Shown here: positions 36,790 through 49,000 of the stretch, in pieces
Position numbering within the stretch: position 1 is the stretch's first letter
How the letters are laid out: each line of letters begins with the position of its first letter
NCBI GenBank assembly: GCA_019321725.1
Contig: CM033109.1
Span: forward strand, 23,033,993-23,097,992
Length of the DNA stretch: 64,000 bases
Source of the DNA: Paulownia fortunei
Lineage: Eukaryota > Streptophyta > Magnoliopsida > Lamiales > Paulowniaceae
Reading direction: 5' to 3'
Position numbers and translations under genes: made by a program
The notes under the pieces: model-generated
Told to the model about the DNA's origin: nothing
The model's database searches: none
Seen by the model: the letters and a program-made list of their open reading frames with translations, nothing else

Positions 36790-37821
36790 AAAAACAGCCA
36801 AACTTGGTTGAGTTGACTTCACAATATCTTTAAGCAAGAGAACTAAGGGTGTGAGCCAAACAACTTGACCAGAATTTATGTAGGTATGCTGTCTCAGTTG
36901 TCTTTCCAGCTGCCTTGCATACAGAAGCATCATCAGTCAAAATTTGCACTACGCTATGTTCACACACAGATTCAACTGCTTTTAGCAAAACTTCAGCAAT
37001 AATTTCACTGGAGACACTCTTCCTCGCACAATCAACTCCTATGATAATTGTTGCCCTTTTTTGTGGTACAACCATCACTTTGACAACTGGTTCTGTCTTG
37101 GCGTTTATCCAACCATTGGCAACAATAGAAACCCCATATGTTGGCCACTCTTGCTTTATAGACATTCTTTCTTGATCCACTTTAAATGTTTTCCTTATCC
37201 AGAAGTTTAGTTTTTATCTTCTCTGCACTTGGGGGCTCATATCTTTTTGGTGCCTGATTGATGGCTCTCACCATGTCAACCCAAAAAGGAGACTTAGCAA
37301 CATTTAAACGTATACCGTTTCCATTGAAAAACCGTGCAACAGCTCCATCTGCATCATCTTTGGAAGTTATTTTGTTCATGTCAGCAACATCCTTTCCTTT
37401 ATTTATAGCAACACTAGATGCTGCTTTACATGCCATAGGAATAGCAGAACTTAATGAAAGTGGACTTCTGCTGGTGCAATCACCAAACACTCTTTTGCTT
37501 CATCTTCTCCCTCCTTCATTTTCTCCCTCTCTTCCTTGGAAACTTTCGAACATAAAGCCACTCCCCAAGCTCTTTATCCCGGTAACAATCCAATGAGGTG
37601 AGCCCTAACACGTGAATACGTCCCACCAAAGGCTCCAATTTACATCCAAAGTTGGACGTCCACTTATTACCAACGTTTGCAACCATAATGACATACTTTT
37701 TAAGAGGAGTTGCAATCAGCTCCCTTTTGTCATACTTGATCTCTTCAACATTAACAGAGGAATCCACAGCTGATATTGAGTTCTCTTCGTTATGTTCTTC
37801 CATGTATTTGCTGTAAGACAA
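36790..37821 (-). pseudogene. hAT-type transposase fossil (BED-finger and DUF659 parts)
   Basis: Three minus-strand open pieces in different frames, 37516-37821, 37182-37490 and 36830-37180, follow the order of plant BED/DUF659 hAT proteins. The first has a degraded zinc-finger-like stretch (GNKWTSNFGCK ... HVLGLTSLDCYRDKE). The second has the [18 protein letters not shown] segment and the third the DUF659 core, with VSIVANGWIN, VQILTDDASVCKAAG and FWSSCLAHTL. The C-terminal catalytic and dimerisation part is absent, and frames change between pieces, so it cannot encode an active transposase. A splice-acceptor-like cttacag precedes the first piece at about 37811-37817. Inverted ends and a target duplication were not found. 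Confidence 0.75.
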
Positions 37822-38598
37822 TCAAATAACAGTGATAATCAAATACATATGCAGTGCAGGAAAATGTACACATTTATTCCAAACTTTCCTGAAAAATTCC
37901 CTCATAATAATCAGCTGATGAGCACATAAATTAGATATGTTTTTGAAAAATATACCACCTACCCATTGATTACATCTTATTCTTCAATCAGACTAAAAGA
38001 TGACAAATCCATCATCAAATTTTCCATAATCTTTCATAGCTCAAACTAATGAATTACATGTTCAGGTAGAAAAGTATACAAACAGAAAAAAATGACAAAC
38101 AATATCCCAAAAATTTAATGCCAATCGTTGCATCAACACCATGACAACTAAAATCAACGTCATAAAAAAACTTCAACACAAATTTAATCAGCTAAATAAT
38201 ATAGTTCAGCAGCCCAACACCAATATACAACGATCTAAAAGAAGGCCATGCTCATCAAGGCTCAAATTTGGAACATTTACTGAACTAAGCTTGGGAAACA
38301 TACCATTCCTCTTCATTTGACTCCTTAAATCAATTCCGCAAAATTCTGTCATCCATTAATGAAAACCCGCATGATGAAATTTAAAAAAAATACAGTAAAA
38401 ACATTTTAAAAAAATGTCCATTTTTTATGCTCTTCTGAAGCTACAGTAAACAGAATTTTGGTAAACTCTATATAATTAAGGCATCGAGAGAGAGAGAGAG
38501 AAGAACTCCAGAGTGATCCTAAATAAGCAATAACGAGACAATGGGCTCGAGAAGGGGAAAGAGGGATTAATAGTGATAAAGAAGAAAAAATAATTTAC

Positions 38599-38670
38599 TT
38601 TCAGAGATGAATCAGCATAACGACGCCGTTTGGCTGGAATTAAGGCTTTGGCGCGTGGCCGGTGGCGCAT
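38599..38670 (-). other. Possible orphan first exon (24 codons) upstream of the hAT fossil
   Basis: ATG at 38670 opens 24 basic codons (MRHRPRAKALIPAKRRRYAD...) ending exactly at a good donor, AAA-gtaaat. GC content here is much higher than around it. Splicing to the acceptor before 37810 would not keep the frame of the transposase fossil, so if transcribed it would be an upstream or non-coding exon. A (GA) run lies at 38486-38501. Confidence 0.25.
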
Positions 38671-41600
38671 GAATTCCGGTAAACGGCAATAGAGAGTTGC
38701 CTCATGCCTGTGTGACTCATCACAATGTCAATGGATCGGACCTTGACTCAATCTCGACCCTGATCCAGTAGTTTTTCGGGCTTGGGTTGTCCAACAACTG
38801 AATTAAGTGGGCTGTGGCCTGATAAATCATAAGCCCATGTGTGGGCATTAGACCCAAGAAATGCCGACAGCTCAGTCATATTCCTTGTTTGGTAAATGGG
38901 GAAATGCAGTTCCTATTTTTCATTCCGACTTCATAGCCCCCAAGTCATTTAATACGACATGTGTGTATACATTTGTGTGATAAATGCCAAATGGCACAGT
39001 CAATATCTGTACTAATCGGACAAAGCAGAGTGTTTGTTCAACTACATCAAGAAATCACTCAGTTTCCCTTTCAAAAATGGACAGAGCATAGACAAAGTAA
39101 TATAGTCCAAAAAAAAAATTGGCCCAAGTATCTGAACTTGAATTTTTTTTTAGCACGTGGAAACAATTTGTGGAATTTTTAAAGTTAGATTGCACGTTAG
39201 CATGAACCGAGTTCGGGTCGTCTTCGGTGGTAGATACTGCTTAAAAAAGTTAGAGGTTTTATCAATGATTATTGTGATAGTGGAATATTAAGATTGTCTC
39301 GCAAGAGAAATGTTATTCTTCTTCTTTTTCTTTTTTTCCCCGTGATTATACCTCTTGCGTTTTTTAACAAATACTTAATTGTTACTGTTGTGTTGTATCT
39401 TGGGGGGATCGATCTCAATTGAACAATTAATCAAAGTTTAGATCAAGTCGCTTGATAATATGATCAACCTCTATAATTTATATTCTAAACGAAAATATTA
39501 AATCTAATTAAATTGTGAGTTGAATATTAGTTATACATAATGACAAATTCTCACTCGATAAAAATATAACGACACTCGTTCCCAGTCCTTATAAGAAAAT
39601 ACTAAAATTTTCATCATTGTCAAATTATATATATATATATATAAATCTTTGTATCTTGTTGATTGTGATTGAATTTTTCTCCACTATTTTCATTTATTAT
39701 TTTACCATCTCTATTAGGAATATATTTTTGAACTTTTTTATTTCATCCCTCATTGAAGCTAGTATACAGTATCTACAATAAAGTTTTACATTAGTGAAGG
39801 ACTACGATGTCGTTTTACTGGAGGTTGGAATTGTAAAATTATGTTCGAATTTCTATCGTGATTTATAAATTTATAGTTATATTTATGATCTCAATTGGCA
39901 ATTTAATACCCCAAAGCCTAACGTAGATTAATTAATCCTGTTGGAAAACAGATTGATCAATATGCATATTAATAAATTTAAGCGTGGAATTAATTGATGC
40001 TACTAGTAGGTTTATGATGTCGGGGGAGGAAAAAATGAGGCATCGATATGATGGTGGTTGTTGCATAGTTGGCGCAAAATTACTATCTTAAAATTAAATT
40101 AAAAAATCATTTAAAATATATGGAGTAGGTACTAATTTTTAAAAAAATTATAAGTAAATGATAATTCATTATATTCATATTTCATTCACATTAAATACAT
40201 ACAATTACATCAAGATATTAAAAACATTAATAGAGAAAATTATTGTATAAACAGACTAGCATGCACTCATGAAACTCGATCCAAACCTTTTAGTCATAGA
40301 ATTTTAAATTTACCACTTGATCGGCCACTAAGCTATTTGGTCTGGTGGTAGGGATGATTATAATTTTTAAAAAAATCGTCCAAATCGATCGAACCGTCCC
40401 ACATTGTACCGTTAATATTGATTTATTACAAAATCGTAATTTAAAATATTAAACAAAAATTACATCGCTTAGCGATGCGGTGGTGATTTGGAAGCTAAAA
40501 AAATTATCAAAAATCGAACCGCCTATTTATATTTTAAAAGGGTAGTTTTGTAATTAGCCTATTATACCAAATCCTAACAATTAACATGATTATTTTTTCT
40601 TTCAATTCAAATCTCTCAATATCAAGACTCAAGTCAAGAGCAGCAACTGTTTCAGCTAAATGAATAAGTAAAATATATGAAATAATTTGAAATTTATACA
40701 CAATAATGTAGCTATTTGTTAGTACATGAAATATTATGCAATTATTTTTAGGATGAAAATTATTGTGTTATTTTTATATTAAAGTGATTTTTCCTATTAA
40801 TACCTTAATTTTTTAGGACTTAATTATTTCTCTTTATTGATAAAAAAATCGCTAAACCACCCATAATTGTTTAAAATTGTACTTTTATTTTATTTGATAA
40901 AATTGTAATTTAAAATTATTTTTCAATAAAATCGCACATGACAATTTAAAATGAAAAAAATCATAAAATCGCACCATGACCATATATATCCGATGTACCG
41001 TTGATTGTGAGTTGGTGTGTGCTCGAGTTAGAAAAAAAAAAATCTTACCAAATTAAAATTTGTACTAAATGTGAATGAATAATTAAGTTCTGAATTTATG
41101 TGGATTTCTTGAGAATTTCACCAAAGATTGAGTTAGGAAAAGTTTATAATTAGTACATTTATCAATTAATATTTTATAGAGCTAATAGTGTCCTTGATTC
41201 TATAGTAGATGTGGAATTTTCCGCCCATATCACAATTACAGATATTTGAGGAATTAAAGTGAAGACGGAAGAAATAAAGGGAAGGATAAGATATCGGGAC
41301 TCTTTAATCATGACGTGTTGGATTTAAATTCAATTAAAAAATACTAAAATAGTTGGATTTCATATTAATTTCATACGAAAGATTTAATTCATATTATTTA
41401 ATTGATTAACTTAAAAAAGAAGTTAAGAAATAATAGAAAAATTATTTTTCAATAACAGATGGAAATTTGATGTTTAAAATGGAATTTCTGATGGCAAATT
41501 ATTAACTAAAAATTATAAAGTGACAAGAATTCTAATTCCTCCCCACCTAACAAGAGAAGGTCCTACACTTTGTCCAATCCTTCCTACCAAATTGGATCCA

Positions 41601-42602
41601 TCAACCTTATTCCCATTTAAATTATATACAAATTAATGACCCAAAAATATATAAAAATAAATAAAAATAATAAGTGTAGGAAGAATTATACAATAATTAT
41701 AATTGCTATTTTATTAACTATTTTTCTGCCACTGCAGGATTTTCATAGATTTTTTTTGTCATTTTGTTTCTTTATATATTCATGAAATTCTATTCAATAG
41801 GGAATACTAACTTTTGTGGACTTTGGATTGTTGCAGCCAATGATAGATTGAAGTGACCCAAAGCCAAAAGGGAATAAATAAAAGAAGAAAAAATGAATTT
41901 TGCAAATTCAAAAACTCTGCATATTTTTCTTTTATTCCAAAATTGGCAGGGTATTAGATGAATTTTCCTGATATTTTAAACAAAGTAGAATTACATTAAA
42001 ACAAAAATCAATTAGTACCAAAAAAGGAGTATTTTTTTATAATTTTTTTTTAGACAAGCTAAGTCCAAATTTTTTTGATGTTACGATTGGATTAAAGAAT
42101 CTATATTCGAGGAAAATATTTAGAATAAAAAATTCATATAATTTCAAAATTTTGTGGATTTGAGCTCCACAATAATAATTGAAAAAAATAACAATTTAAG
42201 AACTATACAAATTTAAAATTATCCTAACAAGGATAATAAATTTATTATTATCAATTTAAATTACTTTAATTCTCAAATATCTAATTTCAAACACTTATTC
42301 CCCAAGTCCAAGATTTTGAAACACAGGTGTAAAAACGACCTGGCTAAGGTTTCAATGACTTTGCCCACTGTGCTGAAGGGGGCATTGGTCACCTACTTTT
42401 GGGTCAAAGCCACTGCCTCCATTCTAGAAAGCAAAAGCACTCTCACCTTAAATAATGAAAAAATATCTTTCAATCAACACTCGTTAAAAATAGTGATGCA
42501 TGACCTGAATTCTTATAAATAAGATCAGGTCCAATCATATCCTATTTCAAGATTTCATTTTTTTTAAAAAAAAAAACATCTATAACAATTCAAAATATCA
42601 TA

Positions 42603-42649
<47 letters not shown>
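42603..42649. repeat. (CA)n(TA)n microsatellite beside the left foldback arm
   Basis: About 12 CA units followed by about ten TA units. A matching TA tract (42924-42949) lies beside the right arm. Confidence 0.95.
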
Positions 42650-42991
42650 AGTTTTACCAAATTACCCCCACATTCTTTTGCCACAATCCCTTAATACATA
42701 TATAGAAACAGAAAGAAAATCTATGACAGGAATGGGAGAGTCAGAGTAAAAAAGAGTATTCCTCACTTTTTTCTCTTATTCAAAACTGTATATCAGACTT
42801 TCATCTCACACAGTTCTCAAATAATAAAAAAAGAAGAACTCATCTTTTTTTTTTTTTATTACCTTCCTCGCGTATATATAAGATCGAATCCATTCGAGTT
42901 TTAAAAAAATTACTAATCCTTAACTATATATATATATATATATATATATTGGGATTGTGGCAAAAGAATATGGGGGTAATTTGGTAAAACT
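42650..42991. repeat. Foldback: 41-bp inverted arms around a 260-bp loop
   Basis: The left arm, 42650-42690, begins agttttaccaaattaccccc and ends ccacaatccc. The right arm, 42951-42991, is its reverse complement with one mismatch (cacattc against the complement of gaatatg). The loop is AT-rich and non-coding. The arms could form a long hairpin if transcribed. It could also be an inverted duplication mediated by the flanking TA tracts. Confidence 0.9.
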
Positions 42992-43540
42992 GGAAGAAAA
43001 GGCAAGACCACTTTGCTTTTGGCCTCTGTGTCCATATCTTAGGGGCAAAGTGAAAGACTTGAGAAATAATTGAGGCAGCAGGGTTTTGGTAAAAAGTGTG
43101 CATGTGAGAGTGCAAGAAAATTAAAGTAGTAGAGGAGAGGATGGTGAGGTAGTGGCTCAAAACTCTTATTCAAGAATGGTGGTTACTGTCAAGAAGGTTC
43201 CTGGGTTGTGCTTTAGGCTTTAGCATCTCTAAAGGGGGTCTACATATGAAAGTTGTGAATCATATTAACATAAATTATTTGAATTATTATTTTTAATTTT
43301 TTTCAGTTTTTAATAGGCCAACTTTTTACCAAGTAAGGGGACATGCCACCAAGTTTAAGAGAAAAGAAAATATTGGTTTGTTGATTAGTAGCTTTTTAAA
43401 TGACTATAAATAATGCAACAATCTTCAATAACTCAATTTTTCTTTTCTAGTAATAAGTGATGGATTTAGGACATTCGTCTCTCTCAACTATATAAAATTT
43501 TAAGTTCATTTAAATTTTACCTTCTTAGAAAATCAAATAC

Positions 43541-43995
43541 ATACATATATAAGTATTCTGAACAACGTACATTTTAATGTTTGATTGTTTGTAAATAACG
43601 TATCAACCTCAATGTTCGGTTGTTGGTAAAAAATTCAATCTCGCCTCATATTCTAAATTTTATGACTTCATCGTGTTACTAACTCTATTTTAAAAAATAA
43701 TTATCACTACCAATGGATTTTTGTAACCTTCCTATTTCACCAAATATGTATTTCTACAAGTGTACTGACCAACGTGCATCTCAACATTCGATTGTCCGTA
43801 AATAATATATTCATTTTAATGTTCAATAATTAGTAAAAATATTAATCTCATCTCTCGTTATAAAGTTTATGACTCCATCCTGATACCAACTCTATTTTAA
43901 AAGAATAATTGTCACTACCAAATACATATATATAATTAACTTACATATCAATGTTCAATTGTTTGTAAATATCGTACCAATTGTAGTTTTGCTGT
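43541..43995. repeat. Diverged tandem repeat, about 2.2 copies
   Basis: Copy starts near 43563 (caacgtacattttaatgttt) and 43770 (caacgtgcatctcaacattc) are 207 bases apart; a third partial start is near 43939 (acttacatatcaatgttc). Shared words are gattgt-tgtaaata, ttcaatgtt, ggtaaaaa-att, aatctc, tatgact-catc and aactctattttaaaa. The second copy lacks about 40 bases. No coding potential. Confidence 0.75.
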
Positions 43996-44389
43996 GAATT
44001 TTTGGCTTCAAAGACAGCCTAATACTGAAAAGAATTTGAGCACCTTGACGAACTCGCCATCATAAACAAGAAAGTTTACGCAATTATATATTTGAGTAAT
44101 GATACACAAGTCTTGATTTCTATATAAGAACTCAGGATCATAAATATGTATTTTATAAATATATATATATATATTCACATATAAAACATAAACACAATAC
44201 CTTTATATTTTTAAAAATTATAAAACGAAGCTAATATGTTTAATAAGTCTAATGACAAGTTTGGATTCAGAACCATGAAAGTTTTGATAGGATGAATCTA
44301 GATATTAACAAACTTGTCTCATTATTATCTTAATAAATAATAAATTTATGAAAAAGTTGAATTAAAATAATATTTATAAGATATTAAAT

Positions 44390-44650
44390 CTTATTTTAAA
44401 AATAAAATATTAAGTGTTTAGATAAAATAAGATCATTCAATTTTTAAAATGTTAGTAATAATAATTTTATAATTAAGACTATCAAAATTAAAAGAGTTAG
44501 TTAAGATAAAATATTATTTTGAAAATAAGTTAAGGTAAATGTATTTTTTTAAAAAGAATTTATAAGTTTTTTTAAAAAAATATCAAATATTTTTGACAAC
44601 TTATAAAATTTTTGACAAACTTATAAAATATTTAAAAAAATTATAAATTC
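44390..44650 (+). repeat. Dispersed AT-rich repeat, copy 2
   Basis: Counterpart of 18390-18650 in the same orientation, sharing ttttaaaat-ttagtaat, ataattttataattaa-actatcaaaattaaaa and acttataaaa words. Confidence 0.5.
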
Positions 44651-45865
44651 AGCTTCATGATTTTGAGGACAAGCTAGAGTTTTACGTGGTATATAGTTTT
44701 AAGACAATGCCTCGAAGTTTCAAGCTGGACGGTTGTCCAAATAATTTTAATACTCATAGACTTTATATATAAATTTAGAGTTGCAAAATAGTGAGTCAAC
44801 ATTGTTTTCATCTACTTTGGTATTGCAATAATTGATAGCTAGCTGTCTATTACTCTATTTGCTATTCTGATTTATTTTATTTTTTTTGCTTGAAAAATAA
44901 TTAGCAAATATTGATAGTAGCCAATTATGTTATTTAAAATTTATGAACCTGAAATTCGGGCTATGTTTGAAATCATTATCTAAAAGTAATATTTCGTGAA
45001 AATATGAAAATATTTTTTCTTGATTTTGTGAATATAAAAAATATTTTGGATAATTAAATTGAAAAGTTTGACCAGATCACATGATGAGTTGATGATATTT
45101 CATTTTGAAAAAACTATATTTGATTTACTTGTATGTAATGAAAGAGTTTTTTTTTTTTAAGAAGTTTTTTTTCTGAAAATAAGCTAATAAATTTTGAAAT
45201 TAGAGTTAATCATGAGTGTTGTTTTGGAATAATGTTTAAAAAAATGAGTAACAAAAGGAGGTTGAAATTCCCACATTTTCTTTTTACCCGTAGAAAAAAT
45301 ATAAAAGTAAACTAAATCACAATATAAACTAGGGATGATAAAGTACAGGTTTAATCTCAAACATGGACTAGACATCTCATCTTTAACAGTTTAAATAGAT
45401 CGGTTCTTAAATTTTTATTTTCAAACTTAACCCGATTCAAATTCTATCCATTTAATTTTTATATATTTTTAAATATTATATATTTATATAATATTATTTT
45501 TTAAAAAATATTTAAAAAAAATTAATAGTATTATTTTTATTTAATAATATTATTTTTATAAAATATTTTTTTAATTAGAAAATCAATCTAAAGGATATAT
45601 ATTTTCAACCATTTTAATAAGAGGTATATCGAGTTTTAATAGAGTCTACAACTATAGTATTAGTTTTCCTTTTTGTACAAAAGGAAAAAAAGAGAGACAT
45701 AGAGAAAAAAGAAGAAAAAGAAAAAGAGAACTGACCGACTGCCCAAAATTATCAACGTAATCTAACTTTTTTATTTATTTAAATCAAATTTCAGTTATCT
45801 GCTGTTGTCTCTCGCGCATTCTTTCCCTCTTTCTCTCTCATTCTTTTTCTCTCAAAATTCACGCG

Positions 45866-45890
45866 CACACACACACACACACATATATAT
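45866..45890. repeat. (CA)n(TA)n microsatellite in the A1 protease 5' region
   Basis: The CA run at 45866-45882 and TA run to 45890 follow a CT-rich tract (45800-45855). The pyrimidine-rich tract may belong to the promoter or 5' leader of the protease gene starting at 46059. Confidence 0.85.
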
Positions 45891-46058
45891 ACACACAATG
45901 CACACGAATATAATATAACATATATATGTATGTATATATATGTACAGATAATTTGCATAAGATATATTCCTACCATATAGCCGTTGTATTGCTTAGAGTA
46001 TAAGGAAAGGCAAGCAAGAAAGAAAGGACAAGAAAAAGGGTGGAGTTTGTTAGAGGAA

Positions 46059-49000
46059 ATGCCGCCGGCGAGGATTCTGGTGGTGGAGGTGGTGGCGGCG
46101 GCGGCGCTGATTTTGACGGTGGCGGTGGTGGCTGTGGTGGTTGGTGGTGAAGGGAAGAGCGTGATGCTGACTCTGGAGAGGGCGAGTCACGATGGAGTGG
46201 GGATGAGTCAACTCAGGGACCGTGACCGGGTTAGACACGGTAGATTCTTGCAGCAACAGCCTTTGGGGGTTGTTGATTTCCCTGTCCAAGGCACCTATGA
46301 TCCTTATCTTGTTGGGTATATATCTATATTCTCATCATCCTTTTGTATGTGTGTGTGTGTGTGTGTGTGTGATTGTACGTGTATTTTATGAAGTTTTTCC
46401 TTTATTGGAAACGGATGAATGAGTTAAATATGTGATTTTTTTATGGGGTAAAGTTTTCATCATTTCTTGCTTTTTTTTTTTTTATGAATTCTTCGGTCCT
46501 TTGTTGATATTAACTTACAGTCAAAATCTCTGCTTCCTTATTACGAAAGTACATCTAAACTTTAATTCCTATCTATTTGAATATGATGGTTGTGCTATTA
46601 ACTTGGCAAAAGAATATATTCTGGGTTAGTCCGCCTATTTGAGAGGGAATGATACAAGAATTTCTTGAACTTTTGGTCCTCACATCAACTTGTTGATGAT
46701 ATTTTTAAGCTCGTCTTTTCTTTTTTAATTCATACTCTCTCCTTGGAGGCATATCCATTAACTGATGTACTGGAGAACCATATTAATTTATTGCGCTGGT
46801 GAATCTTGTTTTGTAGGCTATACTTTACAAGAGTTAAATTGGGGACTCCGCCAAAAGAATTTTATGTACAGATAGATACTGGAAGTGATGTGCTATGGGT
46901 CAGCTGCAATCCCTGTGCCGGTTGCCCCACATCCAGTGGACTCCAAGTATATCCATCATTTCTTGCAAATCTCCATTGTCTTTTATTTTTAGTTTTTATT
47001 TTCCCTTTGCAGATTGTTTTGGAAGCCTATATATGATATGGTTTATGGAATTTTTTTTCTTTTTTAACAGGTAGAGCTCGAGTTTTTTGATCCTTCCAGC
47101 TCATCGACAGCTTCACTGATCTCATGTTCTGACCAACGGTGTGCTTTGGGAGCACAATCTTCTGATTCTGGTTGCTCAGATCAGAATCAGTGTGCATACA
47201 CATTCCAGTATGGTGACGGCAGTGGGACATCAGGATTTTATGTATATGACTCGATTTATTTCGACTCAATAGTTGGGAATTCATTGACTTCGAATACTTC
47301 AGCACCTGTTGTTTTTGGGTGAGTTCTCATACATCTACATTAAATTATGCTTCGTGCATGTTTTTATCCTTTGGTTGACTAGTTGCATTGCCCCTTGTTG
47401 TTTTGACACAGTTGTAGCACATCACAGTCTGGGGACCTTACCAAGCCAGATAGGGCTGTCGATGGTATATTTGGTTTTGGACAGCAGGGATTATCTGTGA
47501 TCTCACAGCTTTCTTCGCAGGGAATCACCCCAAATGCATTTTCTCATTGTTTGAAAGGAGAAAATGGTGGTGGTGGTATACTGGTGCTTGGTCAGATAGT
47601 GGAGCCGAATATGGTTTACACTCCGCTTGTTCCGTCACAGTATGTATTTTTTCTGCTTGACAACGTCAATACTTGTCTTTGTTTGTTTCTTTGTTTCCCT
47701 TCCTGCCACTTTTTCTAAGTAGCACGAGGACCCAAGCAGAGTTTTAATTGTCCGTATCTTCAGTGTGGGAATCTGATGGAATTTCTTCTTTTCTTTATAT
47801 TGATTGTAAGAGTTAAGGAACTTCTATATGTAACATGTGTTGGAGTGGACATTCATGTAACTTCAAATATATCACCTCAGAAAATTTGAAATTCGGGAAA
47901 TAGGTGTTTTATTGTTAGTTTGCAAAGAACTATTAACATACTTCTTGGTTTCTTTTTGGTGATTGCTTTAGAATAGATTCTTGTTTCTCACATACTTGAT
48001 TTGCATTTCCACTTCTATTTCTGATTCCGATGAACACTGGCATTGGAATTTGTAGCTCTTTTACCTTCCAAAAGCAAATAGGCACTGAAGTTGAAGAGCT
48101 GGCAAGTTGACAGGAGCGAAGTTCAATAAAAAAATTCCGGTAATTGCCGAGAAGTAACTTATTTTTTGTGGTAGATACCACAAGAAGTGAGACACTTTGA
48201 GCTTAAGAAGTGATCTCATGAATGACATGAAGTGGTTTACTCTGTTGCATTTGTCTGTTAGCATGTTTGATTCCCTTCGTGAACTGATCTCAGTTGAATT
48301 AAAGTTTTCCTATGATGTAACATCTAGGATTTATTTAACTTTTTTTTTTCCTGAATTATTCAAGATGTTTTTAGAGTGAAAGTAAAGAGGGACTCTAGAT
48401 GATCAGTTGCATCTCATTAGTGCAGATGTAACGAGTATTTATCTAGATGTCATGTCTGTAAACCATGATTTGATTAGCAAACAAAATTACAGTCTATAAC
48501 TCTGTGTGCTTTGCCAACAGTGTTCCACCTTGGATCAACCAGTTTATCTAGGCCTAGACTCTGTTAATTTGGGGGAAGGACATGATTGAGGTCTGCTTAG
48601 TAAGAATGTAATTTCTTCATATTTGACATTGACATACCAACAAGTCTTTACATATTAGGGTTCCATGACGAAGACTTTAGTGTGGGAAGTACTTGTTTCA
48701 GTTCCCTCTTGAATTTCTTCTCATTATGGATATATATTTGGCCTATAATAATCACACCCTTAAGAACTGTTCTTTTGGGAAAGTGAAGAGGCTTAAAAGT
48801 CAAGGTTATAATTTAGTTATTTTTAATTTTATCTTTTGCTGGGAAGTACTATAACTTCTTTTTTGTGTAAACCAATGTCTGGAGTTGCTTGGGTTCTGAA
48901 AATAATCAAGTCCTCAAATTTCACCCGACTGTAAATTTTGGCATTTCTAATTGATTGTGTTAAGACCTTCAGGTTGGTTGATCTTCTTTATCAATTTCTG

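Larger units (their letters stand above)
38671..45980. other. Gene-poor, AT-rich region
   Basis: No gene could be supported over about 7.3 kb. The part next to 38670 (to about 38900) is GC-richer and includes several gggct/agccc words. The rest is AT-rich with poly-A/T runs. Noted items are a tagggatgatta-type element start at 40349, a GC-richer patch at 42300-42450, the foldback at 42650-42991, a GC-richer patch at 43000-43250, a diverged tandem repeat at 43541-43995, a second copy of the dispersed repeat at 44390-44650 and another element start at 45330. Confidence 0.6.

Noticed and set aside
46050..46289. His/Arg-rich minus-strand frame over protease exon 1
   Set aside because: It is complementary to the Val/Ala/Gly-rich signal region of the A1 protease.
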